From: Immersiella caudata | Lineage: Eukaryota; Ascomycota; Sordariomycetes; Sordariales; Lasiosphaeriaceae | NCBI GenBank assembly: GCA_030512335.1 | Contig: JAULSU010000003.1 | Coordinates: forward strand, 3,720,001-3,784,000 | Reading direction: 5' to 3' | DNA length: 64,000 nt | In this document: positions 1-10,945 of the stretch, in pieces | Numbering within the stretch: the first letter of the stretch is position 1 | Layout of the letters: each line of letters opens with the position of its first letter | The notes under the pieces: generated by a model | The model's database searches: none | What the model was told of the DNA's origin: nothing | The model's input: only the letters and a program-made list of their open reading frames with translations | Program-made: the position numbers and the translations under genes

Positions 1-1619
1 GTCCCTGAGAGTGCATGGGCTGTCGAGGGGCGTCAGGGAGGGGCGACAAGTCTCTCTGGTCGTGCCTTCTCACCTTCAAAGCGACAAGTTGAAGGCCCCA
101 TCCCACCCAAGCTAAGGTTTCCTGGTTTCCAATGCTATAGCCTCGCGATGATATACCGTCGCTATCATCTTCTGCCTCCGACGGTGAGCCCAACCGCCAT
201 CAACGGCATTGCGTTTTCTGCCATCCTGAGATCCACTCGCGCCGCCACGACCCCTGCCCCCTGCCCCCTGCCCCCTGCCCCATATGCCACCTAACCCATT
301 CGGACGTTGTACAGCTCCTCCTTGTGGACGGCCGAGAACAACGCTGTAAGAAACACCTCGGAGAAGCGCCCAAGAGGACTCATCATTCTTTACCAATCCA
401 ACCCATTCCTGTGCCTGCGTCCAGCTTCTGCAAGACATCCGTCAAATCATTCATCAGGGTCCCACTCAAAACCTGACAGCTTCAGCCAACCCCGCGGGCA
501 CTGCCGATCCGCCCACCCTTCAGCATGCCCATACGCCTTGCGTGCCCCGAGTGAAACGTGCACATCACCATGCACTGTGCCCCCTCAACTCGCTCGAAAC
601 AAACAGGTCCAACCCATAGGAAATAACCCAGAAAATCACAAACCTTCTTTCCACCACCCACCTACAAACGAACGGCAATCAACCTGCATCCTGCCAATGC
701 AGAACCGAGGAGACGCTGCCCACTATCTCGGCTACCGCATTTGCAACCACCCCTTCGCCCAGTCCTCGGACACGCTTTGACTAACTTGCATACCACCTAC
801 CCCCCCTCTTCGCGAATGGGATTCGCTGTCTACCTTGAGCATGGAAGAAGCAAACGCACACTCCCTCCCATTTTCCTTCAGCATCCTCGCCTTTGGAGGT
901 GTCCATCAAAGCGACGCCGACCACGCGGCAAGACTGACGTTGAGTGCTTGCACCTAACCTACCTAGCGAGCGCATGCAGCACTTAGAGCATGCTACTGTA
1001 TACATGAAGCTGCCGTGGTGCAGCGAAGCGAAGTGTCTACCCGCATGGCATCACTACTGGTTCAACATGACAGATGCGGTTTGTGGGGTTGGTCTGAACT
1101 TCTTATCGATGGCTGTCATCTGATGAACGACTTGCTGAAGCACCACAGCGGTTGAGAAGCAGGAATTCTCGCCCTAGTCAATCCAGCAAACTACCTAAGA
1201 AGTGTTCATGGGGAGAATACAGAGCTCGAACCGCATATCATTGAAATGTTTCTATGCTCAGTAATAGACGACAAATGACAGACCAAGACACAGCGGAAGA
1301 CAACCCAAAAGAATAATCGCTTCATATGGAACTTGCCCAAAGTATAACTTGAAAAGCAATGGACATCTGGTGCTAATCGTATCTGTTTCCTTTCCCATCG
1401 ATACAGTTGAGACTGCCGTATAGTTTACGCCGGCCTTGAAACCGACACTTGCATCTTACACGGCTGCAATGTTTCGCCGCCTTCAGCCACCAAACCAGTC
1501 AGTACTGGGAGCCACTCCGTTTTCCCGAGAGAGCTGCTCGCATGCCCCACCGGATGCTACAAGTCCAAAGTTGCCCAATAATTAGGTGAGTGTTGTGTGC
1601 GACTGGCGGCCGGACTTCA
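1..1619. other. intergenic, no supported gene
   Basis: No reading frame here has recognisable protein features. The open frames at 112-438, 307-780 and 741-1005 overlap each other on both strands and read as low-complexity sequence. The only visible structure is a 7-bp tandem repeat near 251-281. The right end is the 3' flank of the phosphatase gene read leftwards. Confidence 0.6.
251..281. repeat. 7-bp tandem repeat (CTGCCCC)n
   Basis: About four head-to-tail copies of CTGCCCC, visible directly. C-rich on the plus strand, so G-rich on the minus strand. It lies in non-coding sequence. Confidence 0.9.
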
Positions 1620-3472
1620 TTATTTCGCCGCGCCCGAGCTCTTGTCGACTGATCTGCCCATCACGACGTCGGGGGCCTCTTTGATCGAGCTCGGTTCCTC
1701 CTCCACAGATCCCTGGATTGTAGTCGGAGTGAACGATGGCTCGCCATCCTCGAGGGGCGCAGGGTCGTGGCCGAGCCCACTGTTGCTAGCCGAAACACCG
1801 ATAGCGGGGACGTCTCCTTCAGCAATTTTTTGCTTCGTCGCCCCGACGATCTTCTCGACCTCGCTGACCTTGGTGATGTCGGTGGACGCATCGCCCTCAA
1901 CTCCGATGGCAAGCTCCTTGTTGACTTGCTTTTCAATCACGGCCTCCTTATCAAAGCGGATGATCATGCAGGATAGGTTATCCGTGCTGAAACGCGAGAG
2001 GGCATGGTCCACGAGGGTCTTCGCGGCCGTGACCGGGTCCGTGATATTTCTAACGAGATCGACGGCGTCCTGATCGGAGCAGACATCCCATAGCTATAAA
2101 CCGTCAGTTGTTATCTTATGATATAGGGCTCAAAAACGGCTAGACTCACCCCATCGCAAGCAATGATGATGAACTCATCGGTCTCCGGCTGGATGACAGT
2201 CTCCGTGGTATAAGGATGCCCGGTGACAAGATCCTTCATATAGGTATCGCCGAGAGCTCTTGTAACTGCAAGTACGCCATTCACACGGTTGTTCAAAATC
2301 AGCCCTCCGGCGTTAGCAATGCGCTTCCCCTCGTTCTCATCGCTACCCTTGTGGTCGTAGGACAGCCGCAAGGCCTTGCCCGAGCGGCACAGGATGATAC
2401 GAGCATCGCCCACGTTGGCGGTGTATAGCACCCGCTGTCGGGATGCCGAGCCTTTTAACCGTGCGTGTGCCGCTTCCGGCGCCGCCAAAGTTGACACCGA
2501 TTCAGATTTTTCGTCAGATTTTGAGGCTTCTTCCGCTGCCTTGGCTATGGCGGGCGCGATTGCCTGCGAACCGGTTGCCGATGACGTGCTGGGGACTCTA
2601 TCTTCCCAGCGAAGCACGGCGATGGCAGCAGTGCAACCGCTATTCTTCAGCGGAAGCTTTTCTAGCTGTGCATCAACGGAGGTGAACGTCTGGTCAAGTA
2701 GCTCCGGTATAGGGGCGTTGGGGTTTTTCCTGATGATCTCTTCGAGGATGATGTGAAGCTTCTTGCCGCACCAATCCGCCGCAAAGGTGCCGGCATGACC
2801 GTCAAAAATGGCGAAGTAACCGTTGTCCGTCTCTATCATATCTTGCCCCTGGGTATCACCCGAATCGGTAGGTTTGGACTCCTTCTGCCCGGCGCCGTCG
2901 ACGCCGAGAGCAGGAGCGGGAGTGTGGAGGAAGTTGTAGAGGAAGGCATGCGTATCCTCCATCGTCCGTCTGCATTTCTTATTGCGATCCTCCCAGACGC
3001 CAACCTTGAAGGTCGACCGGGGACCAGGGAGCGATTCTCCGGCCGCATTGTTGTGTTGGCCCTGGGGCACGGCGAGGGCTTGGTCCTGTTTGCCGAGCTT
3101 CTGCAGGGGGGTCTGGTTCAACGACTTGGTGTCAGCACCCAGATCGCTGTTGGGACGACTCCCAACCTGAGTAAAGAGAGTGTTTTTGGCTTGGGCTATA
3201 AAGCTGCTGGCTTTGCCGCTCACCCCGCTGCTCCGGCGCTTCTTTTGCTCTGCTGAGCTGCCCGCGCTGGGAGGGCTGCCATTGCCGCTGCGCTTCTCAC
3301 CGCTCGCGGTTTGGTCTGTGGGCTTCACGGGCGAGGGCGATGATCCTCGGCCGCTCGCGCTGTCCTTCTCGGGCGAAGGCGACTTGCTGCCAGCTTTCTC
3401 CTTCTGCGGTGCGGGGTCCGCGATAGAGCTGCTCTCGGATTTGGAGGCTGACGAATTGGAGCCGCCAAACAT
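1620..3472 (-). CDS. PP2C-type Ser/Thr protein phosphatase (Ptc1-like)
   Basis: Metal-dependent protein phosphatase that removes phosphate from Ser/Thr. Yeast Ptc1, the closest group, damps stress MAP kinase pathways. Two exons, 3472-2150 and 2093-1620, are joined across a 56-nt intron (2149-2094), which restores the core sequence IIACDGLWDV. The product is 598 aa. Residues 1-155 are Ser/Pro/Lys-rich and probably disordered. The catalytic domain then shows RRTMED (169), DGHAG (224, metal Asp), SGCTA (278), NVGDAR (353), RALGD (406) and ACDG-LWD (438-444). A Ser/Lys-rich insert at about 292-342 and a long acidic C-terminal tail are extra to yeast Ptc1. The frame stays open upstream of the chosen ATG for about 95 codons without another ATG, so a further 5' exon is possible. 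PP2C assignment is firm; the Ptc1 subgroup is inferred from motif wording. Confidence 0.93.
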
Positions 3473-4734
3473 CCTATTGAGCAGACCTCCTTGAGAGGAG
3501 AGACTGCGGCGCTTGTTGCCTGCCAGGTTGGTTGCTGGGAAGAGACGAGTGACGACGTGTCCAGAAGGAGGCAGAGATGGGATCTCGCGACAGGGTTGCC
3601 TGAAAACGCGGGGTGGTGGCGGCGGCGGTTGTCTACCTAGGATGGGAAATGATGCGAGGTTCTTCGACTCGCAGACCCCAATCGTCGAGCTTGTCGTCGA
3701 GACCAGGCGGCCTGTGAAATCGCGTAAATCAATCGTCCCGGGTACTTCGGTGGGTTGGTCTCAGCAAACTGATGCTCCGCGTTGTTGAAGGATGCGGGAA
3801 GCTGCGAGGGGTCTTGTGATGCGACGTCCAGTATGATGTAATCAGTTGAAACCGGGCTGGTGGGAAACAGCGGAATGGCGCTTCAACTACAGAGTGAACA
3901 AAACCAGTCTGGCCCGGTAGGGTGATCCGATGGAAGGCCCAGGAGTCGGTCGGAACTGCTGGGCGACAGATATGTTGCGACGAGAAGGCTGGGTAGTGAT
4001 CTTGGAGCTGCTGGCTGTTGGAAGTGGGCAACGGTAACCGATGTCAGAACAGCACTGGTTTGCAAGTGCAGCCCCGAAGCACTGCGTGAAACGATATCCC
4101 ACCTGCGCAGCATGTGGCCTTATGGCTGTTACACAGAGCTTGCAACCTGCGACAATCTGTGCTCATATAAGAAGCTCGTAGAATTTGATGCCTTTCGGAT
4201 TTTGCTTTTGCTGGCTCTGCACCCTGTAGCGCAGACCGTATACCTTGCTGGCGGTTGAGAAGGTTGGGCAGGAGTGAGTCTAGGTGTTGTATGAATTTAG
4301 ACAGAGACGCTTAGCCGCTGACAAAGGCGCTACGGATCAACCCAACACTGAGCCGGTAGTCCGCGCCGAGTGGCGTGCATCGGCGAAGTGTTTGCAATGT
4401 ATCATAGACTCCCTCAATAAGGCATCTCTGGCTCAGGGGGGCAAATATGGCTACGACGCGCCATTGTGACGGCTCTTTGGGGATGTTGTACCGAGCCCCG
4501 TCGAATCGCTGACTTATGGACGGGTGATCCCTTCAATGCCATAATCTGTGGAGGTACTACGCTTCGCGTTGCATAAAACAAATGGCACCTTGCAATGTTT
4601 CCAAGTATCACCAGAACCCCCAAACTCCTTCGTAAACCATACACCATGCCCGGCATGGAGACCACGCGACACCCTCAACGATGACTGTCCCGATTGCGTG
4701 GCATTACGCACCCTGACGCAACAACAAAGGAGCT
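3473..4734. other. intergenic between phosphatase and vps2
   Basis: Upstream region of the PP2C gene (read leftwards) and 3' flank of vps2. The first roughly 290 bases continue the PP2C frame without a stop. Nothing else protein-like is visible, and the plus-strand frames at 3513-3788 and 4284-4469 look like chance. Confidence 0.5.
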
Positions 4735-5511
4735 TTATCTTCTTAAGCTGTCCAGTCGTGCTTGGAGGTCGTCATCGGCGCCGCCGCCTCCCCCGACAGC
4801 CTGGGCGACCTTGCCCTCTGGTACGGCGTTCGACTGCAGGCCCGATGGAGTTTCGCCCAACTGGTGTCAAAAGGTTAGCAAAATCCGCATCGCCGGGTTC
4901 GGGCTTGCCTTACTGCTTGGTTCAAGTCCACACCGATCTCTTCCAGAACCTGCTCCACAACCTCGTCGCCCTCTTCCTCAATGCCCACATCCATAGCATC
5001 ATCGATCGCGTCGTCCATCATCTCTTGTCTTTGCTCCATTATGTCGCTCTCGCGTTCAAACTCCATCGCAATCCGCTGGAGGGCAGGGAGGTTCATCTGC
5101 CGATTCATGCTGCCCAGCGCCATCGTCGCGCCCTTCATGGCCGCCGCCATCTGATCCTGCGATTGATATGTTTGTAGACGGAGGCTGATTTTCTGGAGGT
5201 TGGAGCGCATCGAGTAAAACTGCTCAATGTACCGCCTCGTTCGGACAAGGTCCTTGGCTTGTATTTTGCAGGCCCCCATTTGGCCCTTTTGAGCAGACGT
5301 GCGAATCGTTGCGACCAGAGTCTTCTCCTGCTTCTCAAGCTTAACCCGTTGTGTGTCGAGTTCGCGGATGGCCTTGTCGAGCATCCGCCGGTTCTTGCGC
5401 AGACGCTCTGCTGGCGTCATGCGCTTGCCGAATGCCCATTCCAGGATCTGCGAGTCTCATCAGCTGCTGGACGTGCGAAGGCGTTGACGGGCGTGTGAAT
5501 CTCACATTCAT
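4735..5511 (-). CDS. vps2: ESCRT-III subunit Vps2/Did4 (CHMP2)
   Basis: Charged multivesicular body protein that co-polymerises with Vps24 on endosomes and recruits the ATPase Vps4 for membrane scission. Three coding exons were joined by hand: 5511-5506 (only ATG AAT), 5447-4914 and 4860-4735, with introns of 58 and 53 nt. Splicing yields the family N-terminus MNILEWAFGKRMTPAERLRKNRR and a 221-aa protein, the usual CHMP2 length. The body is the basic helical ESCRT-III core, followed by acidic autoinhibitory helices and a C-terminal MIM1 motif (DDDLQARLDSLRR) that binds the Vps4 MIT domain. Without the splices the protein would lack both the N-terminal membrane helix and the MIM, which supports the model. 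The two-codon first coding exon is unusual. Confidence 0.95.
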
Positions 5512-6511
5512 TTTGACGGGTCTCGAGAATCTAGCGCGGCAACAAGAATGGTTTGACTGTTCGATGCAGCTTTGCGAGAGGGCATTCGCTATGATGCATC
5601 TGATGGTTCATGAGGTAACGGAAGCCTTCGTAATCAGCCCCACCACGACAGAGCGCTGGGTTGGCTTGCCAGAACCAGAATTACTAACGGACTAGCCCAA
5701 TTAGGAACCAAAATCACTGCGTAACCTGCGACTCTTTTACAGTGTAAACAACCCTGAAACTGACGCGGAAACATTCATTCTTTGCGAAATAATTTCTTCG
5801 AGCCTTTCATATATCCCTTCTATCAATTACTCCAGGTTTTGTAAATTACCAGAGGAGCCCAAGAGCAACCGCGACAGCTTCGCCAGCTGCTGAAAATGGT
5901 GTGCATGAAACAGCCGTCCAATGACGTCTACCAAACCCTGGTGACCACGGACATGCTCGGAATGTGCGCAAGCGAGTCTACCTAGGGGGGAACTTGGTGA
6001 AATACCATCTTGATCCCGCAATTTTCAATGCCCAGCAGTCAAACTAACAAAGGGAGTTATTGTGATTGTTTTCATGGCAGGCGCGACGGGTCCCAAGAAC
6101 TACACTCCCATCTCTGGATTCGGGGGGCTCGCTACAATCCAAATAATAGCTCGATATGACACCCTCTCCCATCTGTGTTGATCCTCAGCGACGGGGACAA
6201 GGTGATGTAATCGAGAGGGGCGGGTTGTGATCCACGCGTTCTACAATTACGGGGCTGATGATTGGTGGCCATCGCACGAGCCTGCGCCTTCTGCCATTTA
6301 CTCCCTAGTTGGGCTTAGCGTTGGTTTTCGTCCGACGCCCGTGACTGACAAATGGGGAGATTTGCCGCTCCGCATCAAATCATGCGAGAAGCGATCGAAA
6401 TCGATTGACAAAAAGTAAACTCACCCTGGCATTTTCGACAACAGCCCTTAAATGCACGCTTCTCCAATCGCCGCCCGCTTCTCCCGGTAGACGCCGCCGC
6501 CATCGACGACG
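5512..6511. other. divergent promoter region, vps2 / fzo1
   Basis: Shared upstream region of two genes transcribed away from each other. No coding potential is seen; ORFs at 5827-6021 and 6227-6418 show no family features. Confidence 0.55.
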
Positions 6512-9354
6512 ATGGGCCAGGAATACTTCTCGCCGAAGGGCAAGTCGGCCCAGGGATCCGACTTCGACTTTGATGACAACGCCGTCGAATCCTCAACCGC
6601 GCCCGTGTCCGACGCCCAGAACCGACCAGCTTCAGCAGCGCCACCCACGCCCGCCTACATGACCGTCGGCACCGGCTCAACGTCGCAGCATGCGGCACGT
6701 CTTCAGGCGATGCTCGAGCAGGATTCCGGGTACGGGGGCAGCATCACCAGCGACGAAGTAAGCCCGTCTCTTTTCAACCCGGTCGCCACCGCAGCGGCTT
6801 GGGACTCTGCCATGCATGAAGACAGGCCAATACATTCCCAGGCATCGTCCAGCAACACCGCCGATGCGGACCGTCAGGCCCAGACGGGCGCTGCCCACCA
6901 GATGTGGTACAACCTTCACCGTGCCTCGCTCGGCCGATCCATCAATACCGTTGTCGAGCTCCTCAAGGGACTGCAGGAGATGAACGTAACATGGCCAGCA
7001 CACTATCCCTCTGTCCAGCGCGCGGCTCTCGATGCGCCATCGCGGCCTCCGTCGCGGCCGGGCATTAACCACTCCCACACCATGTCGGGAGACCTTGCGG
7101 GCGGACCCTCCTTCACCCCACCGGCTCCGCCACTTCGACGATCTATGACGTCCCTCGAGGATGCCGAAGCCGAGTCGAGCAGCGCTGCAGAGCGCAGGAC
7201 AGTCCCCGAACCTCGGCTTGTGACGCCCCAGATTGCGCAAGAGTTCTCGGTGTTGAAGCTTGATTTGAAACTCGGCGCTTTGCATCAGGTGGAACTCGTC
7301 CATTCGTTGGAAAAGGCTTCGATTGCTTCACTGCTCGACGGAAAGATTAGCACCAGCATCAAACATTTGCTCTCGCTTCGAGATCGGATAGAGGATACGT
7401 CCAGCAAGGTCCTTGTGACGGGCGACTTGAATGCCGGAAAATCTACATTCTGCAATGCTTTGCTCAGGCGGAAGATTCTGCCTGAGGATCAACAGCCTTG
7501 TACAAGCATCTTCTGCGAAGTCCTGGACGCAAGGGAGAATTGCAATATCGAGGAGGTACACGCCGTTCACAAAAATGCCGTCTACGACAGGCATGACGAG
7601 ACAACATACGATGTCTTTAGCCTCCAGGAATTGGAGAAGATAGTCACCGACAACGACACCTATACGCAATGCAAAGTGTACGTCAGGGATGTGCGGACTA
7701 TTGATGAGTCTCTGCTCAACAATGGTGTTGTTGATATTGCCCTGATCGACGCACCTGGCCTCAACATGGACACCACAAAGACTACGGCCATATTTGCGCG
7801 GCAAGAGGAGATTGATGTAGTGGTCTTCGTCGTTTCCGCCACCAATCACTTCACACAGACATCTACCGAGTTTATCAGGGCTGCCGCCGCCGAGAAGGCC
7901 TACCTATTCATCGTGGTCAACGGTTACGACACTATCAGGGATAAAGAGAGGTGTCAGAAGTTGATCCTGAATCAGATTAGGGCCCTCAGCCCAGCAACTT
8001 ACAAGGAGGCTGGAGAGCTCGTGCATTTTGTGTCAAGTTCAGCTATTCCTGTGGCACCAGGTCCGCCTGGTGGGCCCGGCGGTGGCGGATCTGGCAGCGC
8101 AAGCGGAAGCGGCGGCGGTGACCCTGGTGACGATGATCCAAAGGGTAAGGGGAAGGCTAGAGAGCAGCTTCGGGACTTTTCAACGCTGGAGCAATCCCTC
8201 CGCAGATTTGTGCTGGAAAAACGAGCACGCTCGAAGCTGGCCCCGGCCAAGACCTATCTTCTCAACATCCTGAATGACGTAAACGTACTCGCCACCGTCA
8301 ATCAAGAAGTCGCCCAGTCAGAGCTCGACAGAGTGACCAAGGAGTTGAAAGAGATTGAGCCCGCTCTGGAGTCGAGCAAGAAGGCCAAGGCCGAGCTCAG
8401 CGAGAAGATCGACCAGACCATCGAGGAGACTTGCACTCAGGTTTACGACTATTCTCGCTCGGCAATCAATGCCGCCATTGAGCATGCTGGCGATGAAGAT
8501 CTCGGAATTGTGTATCCTGGGCTGTTCGGGGCATTTCAGTACGCGGAGGATCTCAAGGAGGCCATGCTCTCGCAGATTGCGGCATCGGTTACCAACTGCG
8601 AGGACTACGCACGGAACAAGACAGTCAGTGGCGTCAACGTGATCAAGCAGCTCGGTATCCTCCATTTGGGCAATGAGGCGGCAAACCTCAACTTTCGTCC
8701 TGAGATAATGTTCCGCCGCAAGCGGGACGCCCTGGCGCGTCAAGTTGACATCCCAACGGAGTTGTGGGATTTTGTCGACTGGACGACGCTAGTGCAAAAA
8801 GAAGAGAAGACAAGCGTGGCTCTGACGGTTGCTGGAGTTGTCGGCACCGGTGTTATCGGAGGCTACGGCCAAATGAATGTTGCCTTCCGTGCTGCACAGG
8901 TGCTTGGAAGCGACAATTTGCGCCGGCTGATCATCCCCGGCGTAATTGCAGCTGGTAAGGTTTTATTGACAGAAACCCATTTTTACTCATACTGACGAGT
9001 CGCGCAGCCGCGGCGACCGCCTTCTATATTCTCAGCCAGATCCCGCACTCCCTCCCACATCGCCTCAACAATAAGATCTCGGAGCAGCTTGCCGCTATCG
9101 ACTACGCGCACTCCAACAGCACCCGAATTGCAGGCTCGGTCCGAAAGGTCCTCCGCTTCCCTGCTGAGCAGTTGCAATTCGACCTTCAACGATCAGTTGA
9201 GCAGCTCGGCACCCGCCGCGAGGAGACTCTCAAGATCCGCGCAGAGAGCGATGGAGCGCTCAAGTACTTTACCAATCTCGTGCGCGAAAGCGCTTACCAG
9301 CGCCGCACAGTCGAAGCTGTTGACCTAGACGGACACCCCCCTGGAACGGCATGA
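6512..9354 (+). CDS. fzo1: mitofusin Fzo1, outer mitochondrial membrane fusion GTPase
   Basis: Dynamin-superfamily GTPase that tethers and fuses mitochondrial outer membranes. Exons 6512-8954 and 9008-9354 join across a 53-nt intron (8955-9007) to give 929 aa, close to the fungal Fzo1 size. The N-terminal 230 residues are Ser/Pro-rich. The first heptad region (about 240-295) precedes the GTPase domain with G1 GDLNAGKS (304-311), G2 in QPCTS, and G3 DAPG (413-416). A Gly/Ser-rich linker lies at about 515-545, then coiled coil. Two close hydrophobic segments follow (about 769-788 and 807-828, the second created across the splice site), giving the U-shaped membrane anchor of Fzo1, and then a C-terminal heptad region with FDLQRSVEQL. 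Without the intron the second membrane segment would be truncated. Confidence 0.95.
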
Positions 9355-9704
9355 GCAAATGGGCCGTTAGAAACAATGATATCCCCTTTCTTTTTGGTTA
9401 CCTGGCGTTGTTTACGGGGTCAAAATGACGCGGTTTAAAATCAAGCTTCTCCCTCTTCGCTGCACATAGTTCGCATACGAGTTGTATTCCGGAGAGGAGG
9501 TTTGCGTTGGCTGGGGCGCCCCTATGAGAAATGAAAACCCGGGCCATAGATCAAGGTTGTGTAGATAGGTGTGAGGAGAGTTACTCCGCTCGCTGAGGTT
9601 ACCTCGTCACGGTTCAGCGTTGCTAGATAGGAACAACACCACTGGTCCTATTATTCAGTTGGGCTTCTGCTATGCATTGATTATCCAACATTCATTGCAC
9701 ATAC
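9355..9704. other. intergenic between convergent genes
   Basis: A 350-base gap between the 3' ends of fzo1 and the deaminase gene. No coding or repeat structure is seen. Confidence 0.6.
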
Positions 9705-10945
9705 TCACGCAGACCACATGATCTGCCTCAGTCTCTCCTTCTCCCCGTCGCCGCCAAAGATGGTGTCGATGCCTCTTCTCGCCAGAACGCAGATCTCGGC
9801 TCGCCCGAGACCAAAGTGTTCTGCCACAAGGGCATATTCGTTCGACAGCGGACTACCAAAGACGCCCACATCGTCTGTCTACACAACGTTAGCCACCTTC
9901 ACATCACCATCGACCCAGGCCACCTTACACATAGAACAACTGCGACATCATCCACTTTCCACCACTCGCCAAAATGACTATAACCGTCAGCAAGTTTCAA
10001 CGCGGCCCAGCACACGTCATCCAGTACCTCATTGAAAACGCAAGAAAAGGGTGAATCAAGAAGAACAACTCACTGCCCCTCGAACCCCCCACAAATCATG
10101 CCCGCGTGCACATTACAACTCAAGCACAGTTCTAAACCCATCCCTCGCCTCCGCACAATCTTCTCCCTCACCCTCTCTGACACATGAATCACATGCCCGA
10201 TCCTCTCCGGCCCCCAACCCAACAACATCTCCAACTCTGCATCCGTCCCAGAACACTCCGCCTCCGCAAAGTGCAGCGTCAGCTTCAGCCCATCCCTACG
10301 CGCCTCCGCAAACGCCGGAGCAAGCCGTTCGATGCCCCCCACCGCCGGATCACCACAAAGATCCACTCCCACCACCCCCCTCGACGCAAACTTCGCCGCC
10401 AGCTTGACCGTCTCCAGCGCTTGCTCGAGTGTATTCCTCCTATCAACAGACAATATCAACTTTGTCCGCATCCTCTTCTCCTCGGCCTCGAACTGCGCGA
10501 TGGTCTCCAGCACGGTGCTCACGTAGTCTTCTTTGGTCAACCCCGCGTCCGGCATCGCCCGCGGTGTGGTGCGTAGTTCGAGGTAGACAACGCCATCGGC
10601 GGCGAAGTCGCGCAGGACGGAGAGAGTGGAATAGCGGAGGAAGAAAGCGGAGTTGATTAGGTGGTACGTGTAGGAGGAGAAAAGCGGAAAGAAGGTAGTT
10701 AGGTCGAAGTCGTATTTTCCGAGGGGCATGACGATGAGGGGGTCAGGGAGTGTGGTGTGAGGTTGCTGTAGCAGCCATATTTCGTGAAGCATTTCGCGGG
10801 TGATCGAGCCCGAGAGGTGGGCGTGGAGCTGTGGTTGTGTTAGTATCTGGGTTGGAAATACCTATCTCGGTAGAGAGTGAGGCACCTCGACTTTGGGGAG
10901 GGCGATGAAGTCGAGTGCGGCTTCGAGATTCTCGGGCTGCGTCAT
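9705..10945 (-). CDS. adenosine deaminase-like protein (ADAL/MAPDA type)
   Basis: Zinc amidohydrolase. ADAL enzymes deaminate N6-methyl-AMP (and related nucleotides) to IMP, clearing modified nucleotides from RNA turnover. Four exons join: 10945-10886, 10828-10074, 9977-9929 and 9878-9705, giving 345 aa. The metal ligands HAH lie in KVELHAHLSGS (residues 18-28), completed only by splicing exon 1 to exon 2. Further on are GVDLCGDP, the LHFAEAE metal/catalytic block, RIGHVIH, SCNVHAG and LCTDDVGVF, all typical of the ADA fold in order. The first donor reads GTGCCT, which is weak. The long ADAL form, rather than fungal adenine deaminase Aah1, is suggested by the start KVELHAHLSGSIT and by SCNVHAG, but substrate choice is inferred. 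Confidence 0.9.

Noticed and set aside
251..281. CTGCCCC repeat as a possible telomere or CRISPR-like array
   Set aside because: Only about four units of 7 bp with no spacers; a plain minisatellite.
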